A stretch of 55,945 nt of DNA from Gnetum montanum (taxonomy: Eukaryota > Streptophyta > Gnetopsida > Gnetales > Gnetaceae): NCBI GenBank assembly GCA_015680685.1, contig MNCI01029622.1, forward strand, positions 732,017 through 787,961, read 5' to 3'. Shown one piece after another: positions 12,121 through 24,182 of this stretch. Position 1 is the stretch's first letter; each line of letters begins with the position of its first letter. The position numbers were made by a program, and so were the translations under genes. The notes beneath the pieces are model-generated. The model had not been told where the DNA came from and did no database searches. It saw only the letters and a program-made list of their open reading frames with translations.

Positions 12121-12963
12121 TGATGAAGCACTATTAAGTCGATGCATCGACGGGGCCACATATATGCAACCGCATCGACGGGGCCCCGTTTACGTAGCCA
12201 CCTATACTGGGCTATAAATAAGAGGGCCCTCTGCCTCATTTGGAATCCTTTTTTGTCATTTGTAGCTAGACTCTTTTAGTTTGTTTCCATAGGAGTTAGA
12301 TTATTTTCCTAGTGCATGCCTGCAATGTGATGCTTGTAATTGTATGGAACCTTTATTCGAGTGTGACGTACTTGGACGCGCACATGATCGGCAATAAAGA
12401 TCAAGATTACTTCATCATTGCAGCATTCACTTAGTTTTAATTATCTAGTTTAATTGTTAATTTTTATTGTTATTTATTGCTTTCTTAGTTAATATTTATT
12501 GATCACCATTTACTATTTTTTTTGTTAAATGTGGAATGAGTATGACTTAATCAAGAGCATTTAAGTGTGACTACTTGGCAACCCAGTAGCGTACCTAGGA
12601 TCTACGCTTGGTAATCCCAGTAGTAGTCATGCATGAGGTCCAAGATGTGTATGGATGATTAAGGAACGAATGTTCATCACACTTAGGCTAGCTTAGACTC
12701 ATTTCCTATTGCTCATTATTTTAATCAATATTATTTTCCATTGCCTCTAGGAGTAGTGTTAGTTTAGGATCACATCATACGCCTCACTCTAGACTAAACC
12801 ATATGTGGCAAAGCAAATACTAGTCCAAGTGGGAAGATAGCAAACTGCGATCAACGTGTAACTATCTAGATACCACAACTAGCCTATCCACAAAGTTTGA
12901 CTGGATCGTGCATGAATGCTTGTATTCGTATGGTTGGCCGTAGGGGTACCTCGACGTTCATTA
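12121..12963 (+). repeat. Solo LTR inserted in element A gag
   Basis: 843 bp starting TGATGAA and ending TTCATTA, near-inverted ends flanked by ATAGG. The zinc-knuckle region of A's gag reads up to each side, so the insertion point is defined by the interrupted coding sequence. Inside are a TATA box (CTATAAATA, 12212-12220), a poly(A) signal (AATAAA, 12393-12398) and a duplicated GCATCGACGGGGCC word (about 12144-12186) just upstream of the TATA box. No internal region or second LTR is present, so it is a product of LTR-LTR recombination. Its family was not recognised; it does not resemble the LTRs of C or D. Confidence 0.8.
12212..12220 (+). promoter_or_regulatory. TATA box of the solo LTR
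   Basis: CTATAAATA about 90 bp into the LTR, followed 180 bp later by AATAAA. This gives the LTR plus-strand promoter polarity. Confidence 0.6.
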
Positions 12964-12968
12964 ATAGG
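12964..12968 (+). repeat. Target-site duplication ATAGG (right)
   Basis: Second copy of ATAGG, matching 12116-12120. Confidence 0.8.
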
Positions 12969-14640
12969 AAAATCATCTTTTGTGGCTATGGTGGGATCCT
13001 TACTAATCTCACACAAGTGATCATGCCTCTTATGGGCATTCTCAATTAGTCTTTTGTATTGAATGTCGCTATTCTTGAGCAACTAATCAAGAAGCCCAGA
13101 TAATTTCATCGGTAACATCATGTTCTTAGATTGATCCTTTATTTTGAAGTTAGGCCTAGGTGGGTTGAAGGTTGTAGCATTAGATGATAAAGGTTTAGTG
13201 GTGGTGGTAAGGGCCTTTGACTAAGTTTTTTTTTGACCATTGTGTGTTTTTAGTTACTTTGGCTAATGTGGCCACAACTATGTGTTCTATTTTCCCTTGT
13301 TCGTATCCTTTTTCATATGCTAGTTTTTATATGTTACATATGTTAAGTCATTATTAGCTTCTATAGCATCCTGTATGTTCTTGGTTTCGGAAAAGGCTTG
13401 GCTAAGTGGTCGTAGGTCTAGGTAGCATAGCTTAAACTTGACAAAATCATTAACTATCCTCTTGAAAATGGCCAAAAGATGCATTTTATAGATAGCTTGG
13501 GGATTTCGTTTAGGGTAGAATTTCACCTCTATATAAATTTTTGAATAAGTTCAAGGGGCCCCTAGTTAATCTTTAGTAGTTGATCTAGTGTTATGTTGGG
13601 TTTCAAGTTATACTTGAAATGGTTAACAAATTACAAAATCAAGTCATATAAAAAGCCTATGGAGCCTCCAAGTAATGCACGATACTAGTCTAAGGATTTG
13701 CTAGTAAGAGACATAGGGAATATGTAAATCATAGTATGGGCCCAAGCCTACAAAACAAGCACTCAAAATAGAAGGTAATAAGATGTGAATTAGATCATCC
13801 TCATCATTGTATTTGGTGAAATGGAATATTGGAATACCCATGGGAAGAGTTATCTGCAAAATGATAGGACTAATGAGGTCATCTTGGTAGAAGTTCATAC
13901 TTTAAAACATCTAGATGGTGGGGGGTTTAATCTTTTGCAAATCTTTGGTGAGGTCCTAGATCATTTGTAAGGCTTGATGAATGCCTTGGGACATTTCCAT
14001 GGATTGAGGAATTTTAACTGATGATTTTGGGAAAGGATGAATGGCCTAAGATCATGTTATCAACATCAATATAGATGGAAGAGTCTAGATGATCACGGTC
14101 GTAGCGAAACTAAACATAGATAATAATGTTTGACTCAAAATGTGATGGATAAAGGAGATAAAGGAATTGTAAGAGGCTTGTGATTCTTGGGGTCCCAAGG
14201 AGAGGCCCACCAAGATGGAGAAGAAAGTTGGTGTAAAGGACACCACTAGTGATGAATGCATGGAACAAGGTTGAGTTGAGAACAATGAGACAGATTGGAA
14301 TGCATCCTAAGACTATTGTGTTGCTATAATAGGCATTGATAAAAACATGGTGAGATATATAGAAGAAGGATGAGTAACTTGATCCACAAGGGATACCAAG
14401 GATGCAAAGCTAGGAATGGTTGTTTGGAAAGCTAATTATTGGATAAAGTCATCTATTAACATGTCTATTTCATGCTCCACTTCAAACTCATCTTGATCAT
14501 CTTGGTTTTCATCTAAACTAATCTTACAACTCATCTCATTGATGTTTATTAGTTGTGTTAACATGCTTGTATAAAGTTCTATTGTGTAGATCTAGTCATA
14601 GGGTCAGGGAATATACTCTTTCACGCTTTGAAGAATGATT

Positions 14641-16010
14641 TTGAACTAATGTATCGAGTATGGTAAGCTATCAATGCATGGCTCATGTAGTATACTAGAA
14701 GCTCTACTTGATCATCTCATTTTTGATAAAGTAGAGAGGTTATGGATATGTCAAAGATTTCAAGGTAGATGTAAAATGGTTTATCTATTTGAGGAGGATA
14801 TACCATAGGTAATTGAGCTAATTCTTACTTGAGGTTTTCAAAGTCTTCTAAGCATTGGGTAGTCTAATCATAGTGAACGTCCTTCTTAAGTAAGTGTTAC
14901 ATGGATTGTACCTTATCTATAAGCCTCAAAATGAATCTATGAATAAACTACAATCTATCCTATACTCCCCATAGCTCCTTAAGGTTAGTAGGTGCTTCCA
15001 AGTTGGTTATGAACTTAACCTTATCAATATTGACACATATCCAAACCTCAAATACTACAACACCAAGAATATTACTAGTTTTAACATCAAAGACACACTT
15101 CTTAGGGTTAATTCTAAGTTCATATTTGAGACATTGGTGATGTACTAAGTCAAGATCATATGCATCATCATTAACTACCTTCGACTTGACCACTATGTCA
15201 TCAACATAATCATTTAAGTGACCCTAGCATGTAATCGCTAAATATTAGGTCATGACTCATTGATAGGTTGCACCCACATTCTTTATACCAAACAACATCA
15301 TGATATTCTAAAAGGTTCTTCATGGTATCATGAAGGTCATGTATAGTTGATGTTCTAGGTTAATCCTAACTTGGTTTTATCCTAAGAACTTATCCGTAAA
15401 GGCTAATAAGGCATTTCCAATCATGGTATCAATAAGATGAGTGCTCCTAGGTTATGAAAAATTATCTTTAATGGTTGCCTTATTAAGGTATTTGAAATAT
15501 ATATAGATATGGATGCTCCCATTCTTCTTGGAAACTACCACTATGTTAGACACCCAATCAATGTAGTCAGTAGCACAGATGAAACAAGCTTGATAATGTT
15601 TTTTGATCTCATCACGAACTACCAAGACTAGATCTAGTTTGATTTTATGCATTTTTGTTTGACGAGTTTGATGCTAGTATCAAGTATGATGTTATCTTGT
15701 ACCAATCATGAGTCAAGACCTATCATATCTTCCTATGACCAAGCAAGGACTCTAATTTTGTCTTGGAGGTTCTTGGTGATGTCTTGAGTATGCTATGGTT
15801 CAAGTAAGGAACTTACTTTCAATGTTTTCTCATCATCATTATGTGTTGTGATGAGAACTTTGGCTAAAGAATCCTCAGTAATGTCACTAGTGTTGAGATC
15901 AAGGGTTTTGACTATGTTTTTAGGCCACTCAAGAGGTTTTTCTATGGAGGCTACATGGTCAAATAGGGTCTTAAGTCAAGATCTTGGTAATCAAGATTAA
16001 TAGATCACTC
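14641..16010 (-). pseudogene. pol: Element B reverse transcriptase / RNase H remnant
   Basis: Minus-strand pol N-terminal half aligned by eye with element C. The pre-RT segment (WSYEDMIGLDS, about 15740) corresponds to C's WSYTDMPGLDP. The RT finger region (DYIDWVSNIVVVSKKNGSI, 15600-15530) corresponds to DYDDWVSNMVIVPKKNESI. The palm/thumb region (VVKSKVVNDDAYDLDLVHHQ; CLKYELRINPKKCVFDVKTS, 15190-15060) corresponds to VVKSKTLEQHIQDLDLV. It ends in RNase H (VYYMSHALIAY, about 14690), where element A begins. The aspartate pair of the YxDD box is mutated away in the readable frame (D-D-H-V where C has V-D-D-I-V). Many stops; non-functional. Confidence 0.75.
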
Positions 16011-18598
16011 AACATCATCATAATGTCTATTCAAGATTCCAAGTAAGTTAAATTATATCCATGTATCCATATTTCCATCCCTACACATCAATCAAAAGCA
16101 CATCAAGTGGCATATGTGTGATAAAATTGATAAACAATGTAAAATATTCTAATGACAGAGAAAAATAAGGTCAAATCAAGCTAGAACATGGTGAAATAAG
16201 GCTAAGCAAGATAAATTAGGATGAAATATAGTCCAATATGGTCATATGTTACCAATTTTAGGCCTTAGTAAGCCAAGATGATGCCAATTTTAGGCCTTGG
16301 CAAGCTAAGGCTTAGGCCTAAAAGGCTTAGTTTGATCACCTGTAGGCTAGGCAAGATCGTTGTAGAGCTTATTGAAGTGTCTTGGGCTAAGAACAAGTAA
16401 GGTTAGTCTAAGTCCTTTCCTATCAAACCTTCACACGCTGAGCCCACACACTTCCCAGCATGTGGGACTAGTATTTTATTGTATGGAATTGGTCCATGCA
16501 ACTTTTAGGTGGTCTCAACTCAATTTCTAGCATTCTTGGGCTCTTGTGGTAGCATCTAGGCTCTAGGGAAGGGTTCAAGTGGCTTGTATGTTCATTTTAA
16601 GTTGAGAGAGGAATTGTTCAAGGTCCATACATTGGCTAGTGTATGCCACCTAGGTTGCCAGCATACAGAGTTGAGGAATTCCTTTAAGGAGGCTATTTTA
16701 ACTTATTTTACACTATTATAGGCTTTTGAATTAGCATAGTGGTCTAAAGAGCAATATGACTTGATTTTGAGGCTCTTTTAAGTTGGAAAAAGGCTTACAA
16801 GGAGTCCACATGCTACCCCACACACTAGGTAGCATGTGGGGCTATGGCCCTACTGTATAGAAGATTAATTCTTAATTTTTTGGAGTCCCAGGGGTTGGCT
16901 TTTTCATTGTATCATGCTTTTAAGACATCACATAGGTTTTAGTATCAAAAATGACTTTTCTGAGGTTAAAAGAAATCAAACAAGGACTATTTTCAAGCTC
17001 ATAAGCTAGCCCATACATTGGCCAACGTATGAAGCTTGGAATCCCAAAGTATGAAGACCAAAGTTCATCTTTTCTTGGCTCAAATAGGGTCAAATGATAG
17101 CTTGACCTACCATTTATGGTTTCCAACCTTCACTAGTCAAATTTCAAACAATTTTGAGTGCTTCAAACCTATCAAAACTTCTCACATACTATCCCATATG
17201 CTGGCCAATGTGTGGAATAGATTTTGGCTAATTTTGGGCTCATTCAACTTAGGTTTAATGGGTTTTAAGATCACCAATGCTTGCACCTAGGGTTTGGTAG
17301 TCTGTAGTATGTTTTTGACATTATTCTAGATAAGAATAATGTCATCTTAAGACCCATACATTGCCTAACATATGGCACCTACCCTACAAACATATAGAGT
17401 CAAGATTTCAATTTACAATGTCTTTTCAACCAGCCTTTTTTCTCCTCTAGGTTTCTAGGTCAGTGTCTAGGATTTTGTGCTAAAAATAAATTTCATTTGC
17501 ATCATGGAAAGGTAAAGAAGAAATTTTTCAAGGCTCACATGCTCCTAATACATTGGCTTGCATATGGGCTTCATGTGCCCAACGTATAAGGCTTGAAATC
17601 ATCTTTTAAGGGTGAAAATTGGTCAAAGTTTGGGTCATCTATTACCTTGGGCATCCAAGCTCCCACTAGCCAATTTTTAAGTCATTTTGAGCTAAGGAAA
17701 TTGCTCAAAATCCTTCCACACACTCCCCACATGTTGGATAGCATATAGGCTCTTTGTTCCCAATGTGTGGGCTAAGGATTGATAAATTTTGACCTTTTTG
17801 ACTTGTCTTATTAGACTTCTAGGATCACCCATGCCTCCAACTATGGTTTAAGGCTAAAATTGTCAATTTTAGAGCTCATTTGAGGCTACACTTTAGCTCT
17901 TTGAATTCCACATGTTGGTCAATGTGTGGGGCTCATGTACTCAATTTATGAGATTATTATTAAATTTTTATTTATCATTTTGGATCTATTTCTAGGCATT
18001 TGGGAACTCCTATGCTAGCATCTAAGGCTTTGGAGAGGTTTGGAGTTCCATTGACTATCCCAAACCAAGGTTGCAATGTGAAGATCAATCTAGGTAATGG
18101 ATGAGGCTTCCTATAGTGCTTCATAGGCTTCATGCCTTCTGGAGGATAATCCCATAGTGCATAATTATTTTTTAAGATTAAATCCCAGTGTATGGGATTT
18201 TATAATATTTCATTATATTTAAGCCATGTGGGACCCACCCAAGGTTAAAAGGCTTCCCAAGTGATAATCCCAAGAAAACCTAGTGAATAGGATCTTTTCT
18301 TTTGTAAACACTCAATTCACTATGTGTTAGTTTATTTTCTTAGTGTACTAGGCTTCTATCCACAGTGCATAAGTAGAAGGAAGGGGCTTGGAAATTAAGC
18401 ATATGCAATCATCCTAAGCTTATGTTTCATAAGGGTAGTGTTGGGTAATAGGGCTAGGCAATCCAGGCTCAAATACTTGGTGTTTGAGAGTGTACCCTAC
18501 ACTCATCGACCTTTGGAGGTAGCACAATTATAATAGGAGTGAAGATTTTGCTCTTGTTTGATGACAATGCAAGGTAAACCATTTTTGTTTTAGCAATC
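16011..18598. repeat. Spacer with about 180-bp diverged tandem array
   Basis: No gene seen. From about 16430 to 18100 a diverged unit recurs at 16436, 16629, 16806, 17010, 17190, 17352, 17544, 17724 and 17905 (spacing 162-204 bp). Each carries a CACATGCTGGCCAATGTGTGG-type partly palindromic core, then a TTCTAGGCTCTAGG-like stretch. The array sits between the pol start of B and the first exon of its antisense gene, the place where element C has TTTAAGG and GCGTAAAC repeats. 16011-16430 and 18100-18598 show nothing. Confidence 0.6.
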
Positions 18599-21500
18599 AT
18601 GTCAAGAAGAAGGGGATCATCAAGAAAATTCCCTATACTAGAGGACACACATAGGGAAGTGAAGATTATTTTCCAACTTTTAAATCCTTCTAAGAGTAAG
18701 GATCTTTTACCACAACAACTAGGTACCCATCGTTTTTCCCTTTTTATGAATTTTCATGAAATTGTGGGGGCATTTTTCAATGCCTAGGCCTACTCCAGCA
18801 GAATTTTTTTTGTTTTATCTACATCAAATATTAACTTTAGGTTGCAAGATTATGTCTATATAAAATTTTTGTTTGAAAGGCTTATTTCTATTAAGATTTT
18901 AATTATTTTCAAACTTGTTCTTTGCATTTTTGCCATAATTTAATTAAAAATAGCCAAACTTTGCTAATTTTTTATAATGTTATGCCATAAAATTTGTAGT
19001 TTTGGAGTCTAGAGGGCTATTTCACAATGTTTAACAATTAAATTGGAGTGGAATCATGGTTTTTAGAGTTTCTATAAATTTTTTCCCAACCCAATACACT
19101 ACATTTTTGGAATTTTTGGCAGTTTTTGATCCAAAAAACTAACAAAATTGATCATTTCTTGGCTACTTTTGGGCTGTGTCCAAGATCCCTAAAGGTCAAT
19201 AATGTAGTGTAGAGGAGTTTTGGCTTAAGTTTTTAATTTTTTGAATATTTTTGGTATTTTTCCTAGAGGTTTTACTATAGCTATTTCAGTGTAAATTAGA
19301 TTTTTCATGTAAAATTCAAAGCAATCCTAGTTTAACATTTAAATTTTTCTAAGGCTACTAGTACATTTTTTTAGGACTTACTTATAGTTTTTAAAGTTAT
19401 AAATAATTTTTTACAAATTCTTTTCTAGCCATGGAAACTACTCTAATTAGTTGTAATTTTGGTCTCTAAGCTTTTGACTTCTTTAGTTGCATTAATAGCA
19501 TTGGGCATTTTGTTAGGATTTTGGCTACAATGGAATTTTTTTCTAGGCATCTTGGCTCGCATATGACAATTCTAGGGTTATTCAGCCATAATGTAGAATG
19601 TTTTGGGGCTTTTCACAGGTTTTCAATGGTAGCATATGGGCTTGAATATGTATCAAAACTCATGTTTTCACTACCATTTTCCTTTGAACTTTTCTTCATC
19701 CAAGCATATGAGCTCTTAAGATGTTTTGGCCAGTACATGTATTTCAAATTCTTGCATAAGGTGCATCAGTGCTATCAATTTGGCTTGTTGCCTAAATGAA
19801 AGTTTGGTTTCATGTTAACTATTCTGTGTAACAATTTACTAGCTAAACTTTGGTTCATACTACAGTTAGGATTAATGAATTTGGTGATTGTTAGCAATGC
19901 TGGAATTACATTTACTATACTTGGCTTTAATATTGTCTAACTTTATTTTAGTATCATCATGTTTTCTAATGTCTAAATGGTTTGATTATGCAGGGCATTT
20001 TTTAAGCCCATCTTGCTTAACATTACACTAGTTAGAATCCTATGTTGCACAAGGGTGGCCATATGAAATAGCCTAACCTTTAACATGATTCTTGACTATG
20101 ACTTAGTATGGTTTAGGCCTTGGGAAAGAGAGTCCCTAGAATATTTCCTTCATCACTTTAGTGGGATCATGTTAACTTGGCTATGAACACTATAGCTACA
20201 CCTGTAGAGACCCTTTTACTAGGATTCACCAAGGGTACAAAAGCTATCTCAAATCTAGGACATGCTTGAGTATTCTCAATACAATGTTAACAACACCCTG
20301 ATGATAGGCCATTCGATCAATAGTTTGTTTGAAAATCCTCCTAGAACTTTCTACCTTTTGCAAGTGTAAGCTTTATCCTAAGTTTTCATTTTGTTTCTAT
20401 TTTCATTAGGCCATTTTCTCTAATGATCTTCATGTTTTCATGTTGCAAGTATAGGGTACATGATGGAGGATTGATCAAGAATGATCAAGTTCTATCTTTG
20501 GTGCACATAGCCTTGGAAGTATTTACACAAGACTAGGTAGTAAGATTTGTAGTGTTGTAGCAACTAAGCAATGACTTTAGCAGGTATACCTTATAGTTTT
20601 CTCAAGTTTACAGTAGGTGCTTGGCTACTAGAGCTGCTCATACTTGATGGAGTCTCCTAGAGCTAGGAATACATGCATCCATGGTTTTGAAGGCCCCAGT
20701 TTTGCCTAAGCCAAGTTTATGTAAAGCCAACATTCTCTAGTTGTTTTCCTCCTTGGTTATTTTATTATTAGCTAGTTAGTTAGTCCTATCATTGTCGTTA
20801 TGATTTCTTGGCTTTGTATGGTCTACCTAGGTTGAAATCTAATGGGATACTTATGTTGGATTGCAGATCCTACACATAAGTCTACCTTTTTTGTGATCAC
20901 CTTAGGTCATGATGGGGAGAAAATCATCCTTAAGTGGGATGAGGTCGACTCATCACATGAGTGGCTAGCAAGAAAAGCCCCTATGGAGATTCAATAGAGG
21001 ATCACTAATGTAGGTCTACTTGACTTTTTTATGCTTCCTAGCCCATCGATGTCTATAATAGAGATGGTGAATGTAATTGATAAAGTCATCTCTCATGTAC
21101 ATAATTTTCATGTGATCCTAAGCATCAATGAGTTTGCATTCAGTGACCTCTTCAGTATACCTTCCAATGACATTAAGATTTCTACAAGATCAGGGAATGA
21201 GGTGAGCCATAGGAAGGAGATGAGGAATGACTTAACTCTTGTAATAGTCATGGATTTACCTTTGATCAATGCAAAGTCAAAGAGGCCAATGAGATGTATC
21301 CTCTATTTTGTTCTAGAGTATTTCCCTTATTGTAATGAAGAAGACCATAGGCATTTAATAGTCATAGATCATAAAAAATATTCTTACTAATGGTACTAAT
21401 TTTGACTAGGCTACCTTCATAGTCTCTAGGTTATGAGATGAAATCTGTAAATTCCACAACAACCTTGATACCATATGTCATATGAATTTTGCATTCTTTA

Positions 21501-23160
21501 TTGTGTATCTCAAAAGGTTTGCAAAATTCCTAGTGATTAAGAAGGATGAAAAATGGATGGGCTATGATCCCTCAGTTTTTCAGACCTTTGATCAAACACA
21601 TTGTTCTAGTTATGCATGTTCAAGATCCACTAGTTGAGAATATTAGAGAATTTCTATCAATTAGCACTAAAAAGTTTAGTGGTGTGCATTATCCTTTTCC
21701 TAATAGCATGAGGGTTAAATCCTATGTCACATGTGGTAATACAAAGAGAGCTAGGAAGGTACATGTAGAAGCTTATAATGTGGCTAAAGAGAAGATGAAG
21801 AGGCCATTAGTTGAAGCAATTGCTCCAGTTGTTGATTAGCTAACACATAAGAAGTTAACCATTAGGTTTGGCATGATGCACTAGTCTATTACCTCTATGT
21901 ATATATGCATTTTATTTTTTTTATTTTTTTATATTCTCCTTTTATTTATTTATATGGTTGTTAACAAAAATATTTGCTAACTAGTTCTATTTTTCTACCT
22001 TTGCTAATGTTGCAAGAAGATGAGAAGGATTGGCAACCCAAGCCACTACAGAAGTAGAGCGAAGATGCCATGAAGAGGAGGAGCAAAGATGCTAGGAGGA
22101 ATAAAAAAGAGTATCCAATGAAGCATAGGACATCATGGATGCTATATTTGAGGACTCACCTCTAAAGGCAAATCTCCTATGGATACTCCTCATGACCTTC
22201 CAAGTACTTGTTTAGTATTTTTTATAATTTTGTTTTTAAATTTGATGTCTAATTATACTTTTATTATTCTTATTTTTTGCAAATTGTGTTGATGGTTATA
22301 CCTACTATAGTACCTCAGCCTCTTTTGAAAACATCTACATATACATTTTACATGAAGCCTTGGACTAAGGTTCTAGACAAGGTAGAATTCATGCAAGGCA
22401 TGGTGGAGGATATGGTTGATCAATTGCAATAGATAGTTCTCAATGTTGGTAAGAATAGTTAGCATATTTTTCTTTTCATTTTCTATTTTATATTAATTTT
22501 TTATTTTTTATTTTATTGTATGTCTACATGATTTTAGGAATTAAAATATTTTTGTTGTTTTTCATTTTTCATTATGTTTTGGTTATTTTTGTGTCCAACG
22601 TTAGATGGGATCCTATGCATGATGCTGAGCTTAATGAGCTTCCTGCACTACCATCAAAAGTGGAGAATGTTTCATGAAGGTCATATGAGGAAGCTACTCA
22701 ATGTGCTATCTTGTGTACTAGGACATCTTGGGAGTGCTAATGCTCCAACAAATTCCTATGGACGAAGGTCATGACCTTGGAGAAGCAAGTCAAATAGTTT
22801 TCCAATGAGAACAGGAGCCTTAGGGATTGTAAAGAGTTTATAAATGCTTGTGTGGCCAATAAAGACTCTTTGTGCACTAAGGAAATTAAGTCATCATGCT
22901 AGAAGAGTGTCATCTAGAGAAAGGTTGCTTTAGCTAGGAGCAACCTAGAAAAGGACATGCAGATGCATCTAATAGTTCATAAGACTAGATACTAGAGGGA
23001 TTATTGTTCTTGAGTACTTGAGCAGGGCAAGAAACAAAAGGATCACAAGTTGCAGTATAAAGTAGAGAAGGAAAGTTACCTAAAATGGTTGCATAAGGAG
23101 TTTGTTAAGCATAGGAAGCTTCAATTATTTGTGTAAGGGATTGACATTGGATGAAAATTT
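18599..23160 (+). pseudogene. Antisense gene of element B, decayed copy
   Basis: Plus-strand multi-exon relic, opposite to B's RT, aligned block by block with the element C antisense gene. Approximate exons: E1 18599-18735 (ends QLGTHR; C ends LGSSHR); E2 20045-20370 (DLVWFRPWE and LFENPPRTFY; C has NGVWFREGA and LFQNPPGTVY); E3 20465-20585 (LSLVHIALEVF; C LALAHTAIETF); E4 20900-21330 (GLLDFFMLPSPSMSIIEM; C GLMELFTTPSLDVSIAEM); E5 21413-21838 (YLKRFAKFLVI; C YLHRLAEFLVV); E6 22020-22195, Glu-rich; E7 22282-22449 (KVEFMQGMVEDMVDQLQ; C KMDFVTGIIDEVVKHIQ); E8 22590-23150 (KLQLFV; C QLEMFV). The E7 donor GTAAG is at the same residue. Intron 1 is 1.3 kb against 0.43 kb in C. Stops occur in most exons. 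Sequence after 23160 no longer aligns, and the expected last exon, protease and gag are absent. Confidence 0.7.
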
Positions 23161-24002
23161 GCAACTAATGTCATTTAACTTACCATTCAACAGATGTAGT
23201 GTAGCACCAGCTTAGAGAAAAAGGATTTTAAGGGTGCATGGGACAGTAAAGCAACCAACTACTAAACAAAGAATCCAATTTAGATAATTACATTGGGTGC
23301 AAACTAAATTAGTCTAGTGAATTCAATAAATAATTTTAAAAGCTAAAAGTAGACCTTTCCTTGCCATCTTAATAATTTAGGAAAATAAATAAGAAAAATT
23401 CACAATGTCTAAATAAAATATTAAAAATTTATATTGAAAATGAAAATGCTTAATTTAAACCACTAAGAGTTTATGAAACAAAAATTATTTATGATAGAAA
23501 CATTATATTAACAAAGCCTAATATGCACTTCAGTGCAAAATCCTGAAAATAAATTCAACCTTCAAGTGTCAATCCTCGAATTTCTTTTACTGTATCATTA
23601 TTTGTTGATATCAACTCTCCCATGCTAGCACATGGCCATGATGTGTTCTAGCTAAAAGAAGATCAATAAAAAAAGTGTCCTAATTTTTTTGGAGAGAATT
23701 TAGTGTTCTAATTTTAAATATAGGTGATGAAAGTGAGGGTCCTGAATGAAATAGGCTTGACCCTCTTCACTTTTCTGTAAAATGTTCCAATGTTTTGGGA
23801 GCTTTCACATGTAAAGTAATAAAAGAATACTATTTACTATTTTTACTATAAAAAAAATCATTATCATAGCTTTGTGGTAGCAAAGATAGAGTCGGCTACT
23901 TGGCCTTCAATATTAAAAATCTCTATTTACAAACAAGTTAGTTTGTTAGAGATGCAAAACACTTGTACCAAGTTATTATGTGTTAGAGATGCAAAACACT
24001 TT

Positions 24003-24018
24003 CCCCGCGTTAGCGGGG
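24003..24018. other. Perfect short hairpin CCCCGC-GTTA-GCGGGG
   Basis: A six-bp stem with a four-base loop, GC-rich in AT-rich surroundings. It lies in a 31-bp insertion that separates the two halves of a direct repeat (GTTAGAGATGCAAAACACT / GTACCAAGTTATTA). Confidence 0.6.
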
Positions 24019-24126
24019 CCGACAAAAAGTGCGTACCAAGTTATTACGTGCGTTTATTATAGGAGCCTAGTCCTTATGCGTAAGGCCCAACAAAATAAGC
24101 AAGAGTCTTAACCTGATTCCACGTTT

Positions 24127-24182
24127 GTGTGAAAAGCATATGTTACGTTATATAGTGTGAAAAGCATATGTTACGTTATATA
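24127..24182 (+). repeat. 28-bp tandem duplication
   Basis: Two identical 28-bp units beginning GTGTGAAAAGCATATGTTAC at 24127 and 24155. Exact identity suggests a recent duplication. Confidence 0.85.

Larger units (their letters stand above)
10549..14640 (-). pseudogene. Element A gag-protease remnant, split by a solo LTR
   Basis: Minus-strand relic of the same lineage, with many stops and frame changes. From 14640 downward: a gag N-terminus with an acidic stretch (DENQDDQDEFEVEHEID, about 14490); the gag helical domain (FHFTKYNDEDD, 13830; LLAIFKRIVNDFVKFKLCYL, 13480); the pre-knuckle segment (KRHDHLCEISKDPTIATK, about 13030-12980); then a solo LTR at 12121-12963. The zinc-knuckle region resumes at 12120 (PMPKYFKL), followed by VYKDSL-like sequence, the helical linker (SLYNLVMTSSTHHKALAKML, 11300) and the protease (HQVHVDDRVATNV; FNLILGRSWLAK). 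Downstream pol is missing. At 14640 the gag start abuts the RNase H of element B directly, so A's LTR, PBS and leader are gone. Confidence 0.75.
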
